Shown: positions 35,772-44,910, counted from the first letter of the stretch. The stretch: 64,000 nt of DNA from an uncultured Cytophagales bacterium (GCA_938002655.1 CALLAC010000017.1:62001-126000); one strand, 5' to 3'. Program-made: numbers and translations. Notes: generated from the letters alone by a model not told the origin.

Positions 35772-35945
35772 AATAAAGATGTTTTGCGGACGAAAATAAA
35801 AACTTTACCCAAAAACGTCAAACAATTTTTTTCAAAGAAGGTTTGAATTTACGAAATCAAATCGTAATTTGCGAATGCAAAAAAGAAGCAAGGAAAGTCC
35901 TATGGGCAGATAGGCATTGTGTTTACCTTTTAATTCTTTTTTGCT

Positions 35946-37205
35946 ATGAATCCTAAAAAATTGAAAATTGGTTTGTTTGGCTTTGGCTGTGTAGGTCAAG
36001 GCTTGTACGACATTTTGAACAAAAACGAAAATTTCCCTGCCGAAGTAGTTCGGATTTGCATTAAACATCCCGAAAAGCCTCGCCCCATTGATTTGAGCTA
36101 TTTTACTACGCAAGCTCAGGAAATTTTGGAAAATCCTGAAATTAACTTGGTAGTAGAACTGATTGACAATGCTGATGAGGCTTTTGTAATAGTTTCCGAA
36201 GCCTTGAAACGTCGGAAACCTGTAGTGACTGCCAACAAAAAAATGCTTGCCGAGCATTTATCCGAACTTTTAGAATTACAAAAGCAGTATCAAACGCCTT
36301 TGCTCTACGAAGCCTCGGCTTGTGGTAGCATTCCTATTATTCGCACTTTGGAAGAATACTACGACAACGAGCATTTGTACGCTATTAGTGGTATTTTTAA
36401 TGGTTCTACCAACTACATTCTCACAAAAATTGCCCAAGAAAATTTGAGTTATGAAGTAGCCTTGCGAAAAGCTCAGGAATTGGGCTTTGCCGAGTCTAAC
36501 CCTATTTTAGATGTAGGTGGCTTTGATGCCAAGTACAAGCTCTGTATTTTGGTACTTCATGCTTTTGGCTTGGTGGTTAGTCCTGATGAGGTTTTCAATT
36601 ATGGAATAGAGCAATTTTCTCTACAAGATTTACAGTATGCCAAAGAAAAAGGTCTGAAAATCAAGCTTATCAATCATGCTGAAAAAGTGAGCAAAAACGA
36701 AGTGGTTGTTTTTCTGATGCCTCAACTCATCAATAGCAATCATCCGCTATTTCACGTAGAAAACGAAACCAATGGTGTAATTGTAGAAGCGGCATTTTCG
36801 CAAAAACAAATTTTTATAGGTAAAGGTGCAGGCGGACATCCCACGGGCTCGGCTGTACTTTCAGATATTTCGGCTTCGCTCTACAATTATCGCTACGAAT
36901 ATAAAAAAAGTTATAGGAATAGTCACTTGCAATTTACTGAAAAAGTGCTTTTAGAAATTTACTTGCGTTACAACCAAGAAACAGAACTCAGAAATATTCC
37001 TTTCGAACATATCTCCGAATTGTATTGTTCAGAAAGTTTCAAATATGCCGTAGGAATAATTTCTTTGCAGAAACTGCATCAGATAAAGCCTTATTTGCAA
37101 GAAAGAGGCATTTTTATAGCTTATACAGGCAAAAAAATCCAGTCTGTTGGTGTAAACCATACAGGAGAAAGCCAAGAGCGGCAGGTTTTGCTAGAAACTG
37201 TCTGA
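35946..37205 (+). CDS. hom: homoserine dehydrogenase
   Basis: A 419-residue monofunctional enzyme converting aspartate semialdehyde to homoserine for threonine and methionine. It has the N-terminal Rossmann loop IGLFGFGCVGQGLYDIL, VTANKKMLAEH, the substrate domain SACGSIPIIRTL, the signature GIFNGSTNYILTKIAQE, and the late GKGAGGHPTGSAVLSD. There is no aspartokinase domain and no full ACT domain. No other threonine-pathway gene is adjacent, although threonine dehydrogenase is encoded at 61180. Confidence 0.93.
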   Translation: MNPKKLKIGLFGFGCVGQGLYDILNKNENFPAEVVRICIKHPEKPRPIDLSYFTTQAQEILENPEINLVVELIDNADEAFVIVSEALKRRKPVVTANKKMLAEHLSELLELQKQYQTPLLYEASACGSIPIIRTLEEYYDNEHLYAISGIFNGSTNYILTKIAQENLSYEVALRKAQELGFAESNPILDVGGFDAKYKLCILVLHAFGLVVSPDEVFNYGIEQFSLQDLQYAKEKGLKIKLINHAEKVSKNEVVVFLMPQLINSNHPLFHVENETNGVIVEAAFSQKQIFIGKGAGGHPTGSAVLSDISASLYNYRYEYKKSYRNSHLQFTEKVLLEIYLRYNQETELRNIPFEHISELYCSESFKYAVGIISLQKLHQIKPYLQERGIFIAYTGKKIQSVGVNHTGESQERQVLLETV

Positions 37206-37214
37206 TTGAAAAGT

Positions 37215-37248
37215 AAAAGAGCTTCGCTTCATTGTTTGAAGCTCTTTT
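37215..37248. terminator. bidirectional terminator between hom and the efflux adaptor
   Basis: A perfect 11-base stem AAAAGAGCTTC / GAAGCTCTTTT with a 12-base loop, giving T-runs on the plus strand and, by symmetry, on the minus strand. It lies between convergent genes. Confidence 0.8.
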
Positions 37249-37255
37249 TCATAGC

Positions 37256-38296
37256 TTACTCTTTCAATTTTCGGATTTGTAGAGTGCTGTTGGGTTTTAC
37301 AAACAGTAAGCCTGTAGTGATAATGGTATCGCCTGCTTGCAAGCCATTCAAAACTTGGACTTCGCTTTCTTTGCGTAAGCCTGTTTCTACGTTCACAAAT
37401 TGAGCTTTACCATTGCGTATTACCACTACTTTCTTGCCCGTAGTTTCAGGAATAACGGCTGCGGTAGGAATCAGGAGGGCATTTTGTTTCTCATTTCCTC
37501 CTAATAGCACCCGAGCAAACATTCCTGCCATTAGGTTTTTATCTGTGTTTTCAATTCTGGCTCTTACTTTCAAATTGCGAGTGCTAGTATTTACTTGCTG
37601 TTCGGTAGCTACGATACGAGCCCGATACTTCATACTGCTTCCTTTTACAAGTATTTCTACGCTGTTTCCTATTTGTATTTTAGCAAGATACTGCTCGGGT
37701 ACGTTGAAATCTACCAAAAGTTGAGAGCTTTGTAGGGTTGTAATAATTTGATTGGGACTTACATAACTGCCCAAACTTACCTGCTTCAAACCAATTTTTC
37801 CTGCAAAAGGGGCAGAGATAATAGTTTTACGAATTTGAGCTTGTATGAATTCTGCTTCTGCTTCCAAGGTTTTTATTTGTGTTTGGGCTTGGTCGTAGTC
37901 TTGTTGGTTTACACCTCCTACTTCCAAGAGTTTTTTGAGGCGTTCCTCATTTTTTCGTGCCAGTTCCAACTGCACTTGCACCTTTTTGAGTTGTGCTTGC
38001 AAATCATCACTGTACAATTTGCCCAAAATAGTACCTTGTGCCACAAAGCTACCTTCGGGTATATACAAATAAGCCAATTTGCCTGCTACTTCTGCCCGAA
38101 TTTCAACTACATCTTGGGCTTGAAGCGTACCACTCACTTCCAAAGGAGTAGATAGCTCTCGACTTTTTACAATCATTGCTTCTACCGAAACAGGAGGTTC
38201 AGTTTGGGGTTTATTAGCAAATTCTATACCTTTGCTATTGTTACAAGCCTGTAAAAAAATAAAACCTATGACACAAATGAAGTAAGAAATATACAT
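37256..38296 (-). CDS. RND efflux periplasmic adaptor lipoprotein (HlyD/MFP family)
   Basis: A 346-residue membrane fusion protein. The N-terminus MYISYFICVIGFIFLQACNNS is a lipoprotein signal with the acylated Cys near 18. Then come the barrel-sandwich half (VVEIRAEVAGKLAYLYIPEGSFVAQG), an alpha-hairpin (about 85-130), the second half (ISAPFAGKIGLKQVSLGSYV) and a beta-barrel with a C-terminal domain (VQVLNGLQAGDTIITTGLLFV). The adaptor couples an inner-membrane RND pump to TolC, but neither is encoded next to it. Confidence 0.9.
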   Translation of the reverse strand: MYISYFICVIGFIFLQACNNSKGIEFANKPQTEPPVSVEAMIVKSRELSTPLEVSGTLQAQDVVEIRAEVAGKLAYLYIPEGSFVAQGTILGKLYSDDLQAQLKKVQVQLELARKNEERLKKLLEVGGVNQQDYDQAQTQIKTLEAEAEFIQAQIRKTIISAPFAGKIGLKQVSLGSYVSPNQIITTLQSSQLLVDFNVPEQYLAKIQIGNSVEILVKGSSMKYRARIVATEQQVNTSTRNLKVRARIENTDKNLMAGMFARVLLGGNEKQNALLIPTAAVIPETTGKKVVVIRNGKAQFVNVETGLRKESEVQVLNGLQAGDTIITTGLLFVKPNSTLQIRKLKE

Positions 38297-38368
38297 CGCT
38301 TCTTAGTTTAGTTTTCTTACTTAAAACGAAAAAACGTTGATTTTAGGTGTAAAAAATCGTTTTTTTTC

Positions 38369-38397
38369 TTGCCTTTTTGTTGAAATGCATAATTTTG
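38369..38397 (+). promoter_or_regulatory. candidate promoter of the Na+/H+ antiporter gene
   Basis: TTG at 38369-38371, 18-base spacer, TAATTTTG at 38390-38397 (fits TAnnTTTG). The spacer is two bases shorter than in the rpmE2 and iscS promoters. Confidence 0.45.
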
Positions 38398-38431
38398 TGG
38401 AAAGAGATTTGCATAAAACTATTTTAGACCT

Positions 38432-39679
38432 ATGGATTTAATTAATCTACTGACACTACTGACAGTGCTGATGGCTTCTTTTGCTTTTATCAATATTCGT
38501 TACTTGAAGCTACCCGAAACAATTGGATTGATGATAGTTTCTATTTTTGTTTCGTTCGTAGTGATTGTAGTAGGGCATTTTGAACAGAAAGTGTATGATT
38601 ACGTCAAGAATATTGTTGATGATATTGATTTCAGCAAAGTGCTGTTTGATTTTATGTTAAGTTTTTTACTTTTTGCAGGTTCTTCGCATACCGATTTTTC
38701 CATGCTCAAAGAAAACCGTTTTCAGATACTGATGCTCGCTACGGTGGGTATAGTAATTTCTACATTATTTATTGGTTCGCTGGCTTATCTTGTTTTTTCA
38801 CAAATGATGGGTTTGGGAATAGACTATATGTACTGCCTTATTTTTGGTGCTTTGATTTCTCCTACCGATCCTATTGCGGTGTTAGGTATTTTGGTAAAAG
38901 CGAATGTTCCCAAAAAAATTGAAGTTACTATTGTAGGTGAATCTCTTTTTAATGATGGCGTGGGCGTAGTAATTTTTGTACTTTTGCTCAATATTATTCA
39001 TGTAGGTATAGAAAAAATTGAAGCCTCTGATGTGGTTTGGCTTGTAATTCGAGAGGTAATAGGAGGGTTGGCTTTGGGCTTTCTTTTAGGTTGGATAACT
39101 TATGAACTGCTTCGCCGCATAGATCACTACCAAACCGAAGTAATGATAACCCTTGCTGTGGTGATGGGTGGCTATTTGCTGGCTCGGAAGTTACACGTTT
39201 CAGGACCTTTGGCAATGGTAGTAGCAGGGCTTTTTACGGGAAGTATTGTCAAGAAAAATGCAATGTCGCAAACTACACGCGATTACGTGCATAAATTTTG
39301 GGAAATGATAGATGTCTTGCTCAATGCTGTGCTTTTCTTGATTATGGGCTTTGAAATTATTATTATTCAATTTGATTGGGACTATCTGTACGCAAGTGTA
39401 ATGGTGGTACCTATAATGCTTCTGGGGCGTTATATTGCCATTACCCTGCCCAAGCCTTTTTTTCGACGCAGGTTCAATACTGATATTCTCACTGATTTTA
39501 TCCTGACTTGGGGTGGTTTGCGAGGTGGTATTTCCATTGCGATGGCTCTTTCATTGGCAGGTATTCCTAACTATCAGTTTATTGTTTTCGTAACATATGC
39601 TTTGGTAATGTTTTCTATTATTGGGCAGGGGCTTACCATCGAGCGTTTCGTAAGAAAGTATTTTGTTGAAAAGAAGTAA
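38432..39679 (+). CDS. cation:proton antiporter, CPA1 (NhaP/NHE) family
   Basis: A 415-residue inner-membrane antiporter with about twelve hydrophobic segments. The ion-binding region FGALISPTDPIAVLGIL and the GESLFNDGVGVVIFVLLL segment, with the conserved Asp pair, are diagnostic for CPA1 exchangers; WGGLRGGISIAMALSL forms the conserved C-terminal helix. It most likely exchanges Na+ or K+ for H+ in pH and salt balance. cobS begins 34 bases after the stop, so it may share a transcript with the cobalamin genes, although no role in B12 is implied. Confidence 0.92.
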   Translation: MDLINLLTLLTVLMASFAFINIRYLKLPETIGLMIVSIFVSFVVIVVGHFEQKVYDYVKNIVDDIDFSKVLFDFMLSFLLFAGSSHTDFSMLKENRFQILMLATVGIVISTLFIGSLAYLVFSQMMGLGIDYMYCLIFGALISPTDPIAVLGILVKANVPKKIEVTIVGESLFNDGVGVVIFVLLLNIIHVGIEKIEASDVVWLVIREVIGGLALGFLLGWITYELLRRIDHYQTEVMITLAVVMGGYLLARKLHVSGPLAMVVAGLFTGSIVKKNAMSQTTRDYVHKFWEMIDVLLNAVLFLIMGFEIIIIQFDWDYLYASVMVVPIMLLGRYIAITLPKPFFRRRFNTDILTDFILTWGGLRGGISIAMALSLAGIPNYQFIVFVTYALVMFSIIGQGLTIERFVRKYFVEKK

Positions 39680-39713
39680 GTTAGAATGCCAAATTGCTTG
39701 AAATTTGCAAAGA

Positions 39714-40499
39714 ATGAGAGAGCAAATCAAGATTTTTTGGGTGGCTTTGATGTTTTACACGCGTATTCCTTGCCCCAAAAGTACTTCACATGCCCCTGCG
39801 TATCTCAATAAAGCTACTCGTTTTTTTTCGTTGATTGGCTGGATAGTAGGCGGAATTTCATTTTTAACTTTCTGGGTAAGTAACTGGCTTTTTGAGCATA
39901 TCTCTATGGCGACCCTCATAGCTTTGGCAATGGGTATATGGGTTACGGGAGCATTTCATGAAGATGGCTTAGCCGATACTTTTGATGGTTTTGGTGGTGG
40001 TTGGAATAAGGAAAAAATTTTAGAAATTATGAAAGATAGCCGTATCGGGACTTTTGGTGTGCTTGCTCTTATTTTTCTGATGCTTTTCAAATGGGTGGCT
40101 TTACAAAATATTCTTATTCATACAGGCAATTCTGCTGAAATTTTACTCATTTTTCTTTCTTTCCATTCGCTTGCTCGCCTAAATGCGGCTAATATTATTT
40201 TCAGTTCCCGATATGCCCGCGAAGATGAACAAAGTAAAGCCAAGCCTATCGCTCAAAGTTATGGAAAAGCAGAAGTTGTAGGAGTGTATGTATTTGGACT
40301 GCTACCACTCGTTTTTTTGAGTTGTTGGAAGATAATGGCTCTGTGGACTGCTATTCCTTTGGGCTTGCTTTTTTTCTTTGCCAAAAGGTATTTTGAAAAA
40401 TGGATAGGCGGCTACACAGGCGACTGCTTGGGGGCAGTTGAGCAACTTTCTGAATGTTGTATTCTTTTGACTTTTGCGGCAATATGGAAGTATACGTAG
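39714..40499 (+). CDS. cobS: adenosylcobinamide-GDP ribazoletransferase (cobalamin synthase)
   Basis: A 261-residue integral membrane enzyme joining adenosylcobinamide-GDP to alpha-ribazole, the last assembly step of cobalamin. Seen are FWVALMFYTRIPCP at the N-terminus, the conserved active-site block GAFHEDGLADTFDGFGGGW with its acidic metal ligands, and IMKDSRIGTFGVLAL, followed by several membrane helices. The ATG at 39714 is chosen over a TTG three codons earlier. It overlaps cobC by 16 bases. cobU/cobT are not adjacent, so the pathway is completed elsewhere. Confidence 0.93.
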   Translation: MREQIKIFWVALMFYTRIPCPKSTSHAPAYLNKATRFFSLIGWIVGGISFLTFWVSNWLFEHISMATLIALAMGIWVTGAFHEDGLADTFDGFGGGWNKEKILEIMKDSRIGTFGVLALIFLMLFKWVALQNILIHTGNSAEILLIFLSFHSLARLNAANIIFSSRYAREDEQSKAKPIAQSYGKAEVVGVYVFGLLPLVFLSCWKIMALWTAIPLGLLFFFAKRYFEKWIGGYTGDCLGAVEQLSECCILLTFAAIWKYT

Positions 40500-41047
40500 T
40501 GCGTCATACGGCGGTAGAAGTAGAAAAAGACCTTTGCTATGGACAAATGGAAGTACCCTTAGCCGATACTTTTGCAGAGGAAGCCCGCTTTTTGCAAAGC
40601 AAGTTGCCCGACAACTTTGATGCCATTTATTGCAGTCCTTTGATGAGATGCCAAAGACTTGCTCAGCAACTATCTTACAAAAATATTTTTTACGAGACAG
40701 CCATTACAGAGATGAATTTTGGTAAATGGGAAGGTAAAAAATGGAATGATATCAATCAAGAGGAGCTACACAAATGGATGGAGAATTTTGTAGATATACC
40801 TACACCCAAAGGTGAAAGTTTATCAGGGCTTTATCAGCGAGTAAGCAATTTTATGAATGATTTACGAAAGAAAGAATATGGAAAAGTCTTGATTATCACA
40901 CATGCAGGTGTGATACGCTGTTTGTGGGCTTATCTTTTAGAAATTCCCTTGTACAATATTTTCAAAATTCCTGTGGCTTATGGGGAAATATTTGCCTTTT
41001 CTTTGGGAAAAATTTCTAAAAATGATCGAATTTTTATGAAAAGCTAA
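40484..41047 (+). CDS. cobC: alpha-ribazole phosphatase (histidine phosphatase family)
   Basis: A 187-residue phosphoglycerate-mutase-like phosphatase. The catalytic His is in YVVRHTAVEVEKDLCYGQ, where RHT replaces the usual RHG, a form common in CobC; the second active-site His is in VLIITHAGVIRCL, and AIYCSPLMRCQRLAQQL is the family's third block. It removes the 5'-phosphate from alpha-ribazole phosphate or cobalamin phosphate. The ATG at 40484 lies inside cobS (stop 40499), giving translational coupling that supports the assignment. Confidence 0.88.
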   Translation: MEVYVVRHTAVEVEKDLCYGQMEVPLADTFAEEARFLQSKLPDNFDAIYCSPLMRCQRLAQQLSYKNIFYETAITEMNFGKWEGKKWNDINQEELHKWMENFVDIPTPKGESLSGLYQRVSNFMNDLRKKEYGKVLIITHAGVIRCLWAYLLEIPLYNIFKIPVAYGEIFAFSLGKISKNDRIFMKS

Positions 41048-41057
41048 TTTTTTTTCC

Positions 41058-41065
41058 TATCTTTG
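41058..41065 (+). promoter_or_regulatory. -7 promoter element ahead of the cobalamin riboswitch
   Basis: TATCTTTG fits TAnnTTTG perfectly and sits just upstream of the riboswitch, which would put the transcript start near 41072. A -33 TTG is not found at the preferred spacing. Confidence 0.5.
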
Positions 41066-41067
41066 CG

Positions 41068-41242
41068 TTGCATTTGGTAGCCTACTTGCTATCGCAAGCA
41101 GGCTTTAATAGGGAATACGGTGCAAATCCGTAGCTGTCCCCGCAACTGTAAGTCGTAATAAAGGTTTTGTCAAATCCCCTGCCACTGCCCTTGTATAGGG
41201 TGGGAAGGCTGACAAAATACGACAAGCCAGGAGACCTGCCAA
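41068..41242 (+). ncRNA. cobalamin (B12) riboswitch
   Basis: The conserved core is clear: GGGAATACGGTGCAAATCCG and GCTGTCCCCGCAACTGTAA (41111-41151), and the 3' B12 box AAGCCAGGAGACCTGCC (41224-41240). A 5' closing stem is visible (GCCTACTTGC / GCAAGCAGGC, 41080-41104). The element lies 130 bases before the ATG of the BtuB-like receptor, where it would switch expression off when adenosylcobalamin is plentiful. A small UUCG-loop hairpin at 41255-41275 may belong to the expression platform. Confidence 0.95.
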
Positions 41243-41371
41243 ATGAACCGTCTTTTTCAGAGCCTTCGGGTGAAAGGTGCTGAAATGCAAAATTTTTAGC
41301 AAGTAAGCTCTTGCTCATTTTTTACATTTCACAGCTTTTACAAAAGGCTTTTTGCAAAAAAAGTCTTTAAG

Positions 41372-43213
41372 ATGCGTTTTGTATTTTGCTTGCTGAGCTA
41401 TCTTTTTTGGCAAATTATTTTTGCCCAAGATACTATTGCCCCCATTGAGGTAAAAGGCTATGCTTACAAACGCTATGCAGTAGGAGCAAAATCTTGGCAA
41501 GCTGATAGCCTGCTTTTAGCTCAAAATGCAGGAAATTTGGCTTCGGAGTGGCTTTTGCGTTATAGTGGCGTATATTTGAAAGAGTATGGCAACGCAATGT
41601 TAGGCACAACAGCTTTCAGAGGTACTTCGGCAGGGCATACGGCAGTAATTTGGAATGGAGTCAATATCAATTCGGCTACACTCGGAGAAAGTGATTTAGC
41701 TACTTTGCCCGTTTTTGCTAATTCTGAGATAACTTTGCAAATGGGTTCGGCATCGTCGCTTTTTGGTTCGGAAGCTATCGGAGGAGCTATCTTACTTTCA
41801 AACTTGCAGAACTTTACCGAAAATTTTTTGCAATTGAGGCAAGAAATAGGAAGTTTTGGCAGAAATTTTACAGGCTTACATTTTTCGCAAGCTAACTCAA
41901 ATTGGCAAATCCGAAGTAATTTTTATCGGTTTTCTATCCAAAATAACTACAAAATACCTGCTTTGCTTGGCGAAATTGAAAATAACACGCCCGTAAATTA
42001 TTTTGGTACAAATCAGGATTTTTTCTTACAACTTTCTAATAATCAGCGATTTTCTTTTCATAATTGGTTGCATTCCAATTTTAGGCGTTTGAAGAATGGA
42101 GCTATACTTTTAGAAAAAAATTGGCGTACTGCAATGGTTTGGCAAAAAAAATTTCTGAGAAATTGGCTCTTGGAAGGAAAAGCCGCTTATATCAACGATT
42201 TGATGCTCTACAATAGGCAAGATACTACGCAAACAAGGCGTTGGGTAGGAATTATGCAAATACAGAAAGAGCTGGGGAAAGTTAGTTGGCAAGCAGGTTG
42301 GCAAAGTCAATACTTTTTGATGAACGTTGATGCTTATGGTGAGCCCAAAACTGAACTGCGAAATGATGCCTTTCTGCTTACCCGTTTACAGATTTTACCT
42401 GCTTGGGTAGTAGCTTTCAATGCCCGACAAGTCTGGGTAAGTGGTTATCAAACACCTTTTACACCTGCTTTGGGTTGGGAGTGGTGTTTTTGGCAAAAAA
42501 ATAGTAATACTTTGCTTTGGAAATGGCAAATAAGCAGAGGCTATCGCTTGCCTACGCTCAATAGCCGATATTGGCAACCTGGCGGCAATCCGAATATTGC
42601 TCCCGAACATAGCTGGAATTACGAAACAGGTTTCGTCTTTGAGCGGAAAACTTTCAAAAGCCGTTTCTACACCGAAATCACTGCCTACCAAATGCAAGTA
42701 AAAGACTGGATTGTTTGGCAACCCACTGACCAAGGGTTTTGGTCGCCACAGAATTTGCAAGAGGTACGCTCGCAAGGTTTAGAACTATCTTCACATTTTT
42801 ACCAAAAAATCAATGACCATTGGAAGAGCCAATTCTGGTTCAATTATACTTATAATTTGGCTCGTATTGAGCAAATTCGGAATGATGTGAGCAATCGTTT
42901 TGCAGGCAAAATTTTACCTTATGCTCCCCAAAATCGTTGGAGTGCTACAACATATCTCAACTACAAGACACAAAGCCTGCTTTTTACGATATATCTCACT
43001 GATAAGCGTTTTACGGATTTAGATAACATTCAGTTTGTAAAACCTTTTTGGGTAAGCGATTTGCAATGGAGTAAGGTTTGGCAGAGTGAAAAAATAAGAT
43101 GCCAAATAGCTTTACAGATAAATAATTTATTTAACCGAAGCTATGAAAATATTTTAAATCAATTTATGCCCAAACGAAACTACCAGGTAAATATCAGTAT
43201 ACATCTGAAATAA
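41372..43213 (+). CDS. TonB-dependent vitamin B12 receptor (BtuB-like)
   Basis: A 613-residue outer-membrane receptor. A signal peptide (MRFVFCLLSYLFWQIIFA) is followed by a TonB-box-like DTIAPIEVKGYA, the plug domain (GTTAFRGTSAGHTAVIWNGV; MGSASSLFGSEAIGGAILL) and a beta-barrel with many alternating aromatic strands, ending YQVNISIHLK. It is smaller than the SusC-type receptors of the phylum and near the size of E. coli BtuB. The cobalamin riboswitch directly upstream makes cobalamin import the most likely job. Two further genes follow within 20 bases each. Confidence 0.88.
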   Translation: MRFVFCLLSYLFWQIIFAQDTIAPIEVKGYAYKRYAVGAKSWQADSLLLAQNAGNLASEWLLRYSGVYLKEYGNAMLGTTAFRGTSAGHTAVIWNGVNINSATLGESDLATLPVFANSEITLQMGSASSLFGSEAIGGAILLSNLQNFTENFLQLRQEIGSFGRNFTGLHFSQANSNWQIRSNFYRFSIQNNYKIPALLGEIENNTPVNYFGTNQDFFLQLSNNQRFSFHNWLHSNFRRLKNGAILLEKNWRTAMVWQKKFLRNWLLEGKAAYINDLMLYNRQDTTQTRRWVGIMQIQKELGKVSWQAGWQSQYFLMNVDAYGEPKTELRNDAFLLTRLQILPAWVVAFNARQVWVSGYQTPFTPALGWEWCFWQKNSNTLLWKWQISRGYRLPTLNSRYWQPGGNPNIAPEHSWNYETGFVFERKTFKSRFYTEITAYQMQVKDWIVWQPTDQGFWSPQNLQEVRSQGLELSSHFYQKINDHWKSQFWFNYTYNLARIEQIRNDVSNRFAGKILPYAPQNRWSATTYLNYKTQSLLFTIYLTDKRFTDLDNIQFVKPFWVSDLQWSKVWQSEKIRCQIALQINNLFNRSYENILNQFMPKRNYQVNISIHLK

Positions 43214-43221
43214 GCTAAACA

Positions 43222-43797
43222 ATGCCAAATCACGAAGACAAGGTTTGTCCAGCTTGTGGTAAGGTTTTTGAGTGTAAACTCGGAAGTATTACGATTTGTC
43301 ATTGTTTTTCAGTGCATTTAAGTAAAGAAGAAACATGCTATTTGCAAGAAAGATACGATGATTGTCTTTGTAATGAATGTTTGTGTAAAGTTCCTAAACA
43401 ATATCAAGCTATGCAAGAATACGCTGCACAAATTCAAGCTGCTGAAACACGCATCTTCAAAGTGGTATTTCCCAATACTACTAACCACTATGATACCCTT
43501 TTCGGGGGAACAGCCCTGCAAATTATGGATGAAGTAGCCTTTATTACTGCTACACGTTTTTGTAGAAAACGAGTTGTGACGGTTTCTTCCAGCAAAATTG
43601 ATTTCAAAAAGTCTATTCCTGCTGATACTATTATTGAAGTAGTTGGCAAAATTGTACGCTTGGGTAGAACAAGCCTTGATGTTGAAGTAGAAATCTTTAA
43701 GGAAGAAATGTACGAAGCTAAGCGTGAGCAAGCCATTAAAGGTGTTTTTACCTTTGTTGCAATAGATGAAAATAAAAAACCTGTTCCAATTATTTAA
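43222..43797 (+). CDS. cysteine-rich CWC domain fused to acyl-CoA thioesterase (hotdog)
   Basis: A 191-residue two-domain protein. Residues 1-57 have ten cysteines in the CWC pattern (CPACGKVFEC, ICHC, CLCNECLC), which probably bind zinc or another metal; the second-block CWC reads CHC. From about residue 70 the protein is a YciA-type hotdog thioesterase: FPNTTNHYDTLFGGTALQIMD, with catalytic Asp103, and TVSSSKIDFKKSIPAD. CWC-domain proteins are often short stand-alone genes in B12 loci of this phylum; finding one fused to a thioesterase is unusual. It starts 9 bases after the BtuB-like receptor and 19 bases before the propeller lipoprotein, so it is in the riboswitch operon. Confidence 0.82.
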   Translation: MPNHEDKVCPACGKVFECKLGSITICHCFSVHLSKEETCYLQERYDDCLCNECLCKVPKQYQAMQEYAAQIQAAETRIFKVVFPNTTNHYDTLFGGTALQIMDEVAFITATRFCRKRVVTVSSSKIDFKKSIPADTIIEVVGKIVRLGRTSLDVEVEIFKEEMYEAKREQAIKGVFTFVAIDENKKPVPII

Positions 43798-43815
43798 CCT
43801 AAAAATTCAAATCGT

Positions 43816-44910
43816 ATGAAAAAAGTTTTTCGCAACTTGTTTTATGGTTTGTTAGCCAGTAGTTGGCTAACAGCTTGTAGTACCTCAGACCCTCAACCCT
43901 CTTCGGGAAAGTATGGAAGGGGTACGCTTGTTATCAATGAAGGTAATTTTTCGCAAGGCAATGGCTCGTTGAGCTTCCTAAAAGAAGATGGTACAATAGA
44001 AAATAATGTGTTTGAAGCTGAAAACGGAGGAAATAGCGTAGGTGGTATCATACAATCTGTGCAAGGGTATTCATTAGGTTTTTTTGCAAATAATGTAGAT
44101 AAGCTTGCTATTGTTACGAATAACCAGGACAAAGTGATTATTTGCGATGCCGATACGCTCAAGGCAGTAGCTGTTATTCAAGGAAATAATGCTGTGGAAA
44201 ATCCACAGGCTTTCGCCGCAGTAGGAAACAGAGGATTTGTAACTAACTGGGGACCTATTGCCGATGCCTTCGGTCCTAATCCCAAAGGTTTTCTTACAGA
44301 AATCAATTTACTGACACGTACTTTTGTCAGGAAAATTCCACTTACTGGGGTTCGCCCACAAGGTATAGTTTCTGCCAACAATAAAATTTATGTAGCCGAT
44401 AACAATGCCGATAAGGTTTTAATTTTTGATGCCTCTGGCAACCAAATAGGTAATATTACTGTTGATAACCAACCTGATAAACTCGTAGTAGATGCTTTTG
44501 GCAAAATTTGGGTCATTTGTAATAGCAACCCCGATTTTGTGAATTTTATTGATAACAGAGGCGTGCTGATAAAAATTAATCCCTCTACCGACCAAATAGA
44601 GGCTACTATCAACAATGTGCCTTGTGGTGCTTTTAATTCTAAAATTGCTGTTTCCCCTGATAGAGTTTTTGTACTTTCAGGCAAGAAAGTATTTGCAATA
44701 AATACAGAAACTAATGCTGTGTTTGAGTTTGTCGATAATGCCGATTTTAGTTTGTATGGTTTAGGGGTAAATCGTATTACGCAAGAAGTATTTATCGGAG
44801 AAGCAACTTTCACCCAAGCCAGTCGTGTACGTCAACTTTCGCCCACAGGTAATTTGATACGTGAAGTAACTGCGGGTGTGGGTACAAATGGTTTTGTATT
44901 TTACAGATAG
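43816..44910 (+). CDS. beta-propeller lipoprotein (DUF5074/YncE-like), candidate BtuG-type B12-binding protein
   Basis: A 364-residue lipoprotein with lipobox LTAC (Cys21) followed by STSD. The mature part consists of six or seven propeller blades with recurring NxVGN-like and GNxxGxI turns, for example LAIVTNNQDKVIICDADTLK, GIVSANNKIYVADNNADKVL and VDAFGKIWVICNSNPD. In Bacteroides the surface lipoprotein BtuG is a propeller that hands B12 to BtuB; this gene is third in a riboswitch-led operon with a BtuB-like receptor, the same arrangement. Functional equivalence is inferred from context and fold, not from conserved binding residues. Confidence 0.75.
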   Translation: MKKVFRNLFYGLLASSWLTACSTSDPQPSSGKYGRGTLVINEGNFSQGNGSLSFLKEDGTIENNVFEAENGGNSVGGIIQSVQGYSLGFFANNVDKLAIVTNNQDKVIICDADTLKAVAVIQGNNAVENPQAFAAVGNRGFVTNWGPIADAFGPNPKGFLTEINLLTRTFVRKIPLTGVRPQGIVSANNKIYVADNNADKVLIFDASGNQIGNITVDNQPDKLVVDAFGKIWVICNSNPDFVNFIDNRGVLIKINPSTDQIEATINNVPCGAFNSKIAVSPDRVFVLSGKKVFAINTETNAVFEFVDNADFSLYGLGVNRITQEVFIGEATFTQASRVRQLSPTGNLIREVTAGVGTNGFVFYR

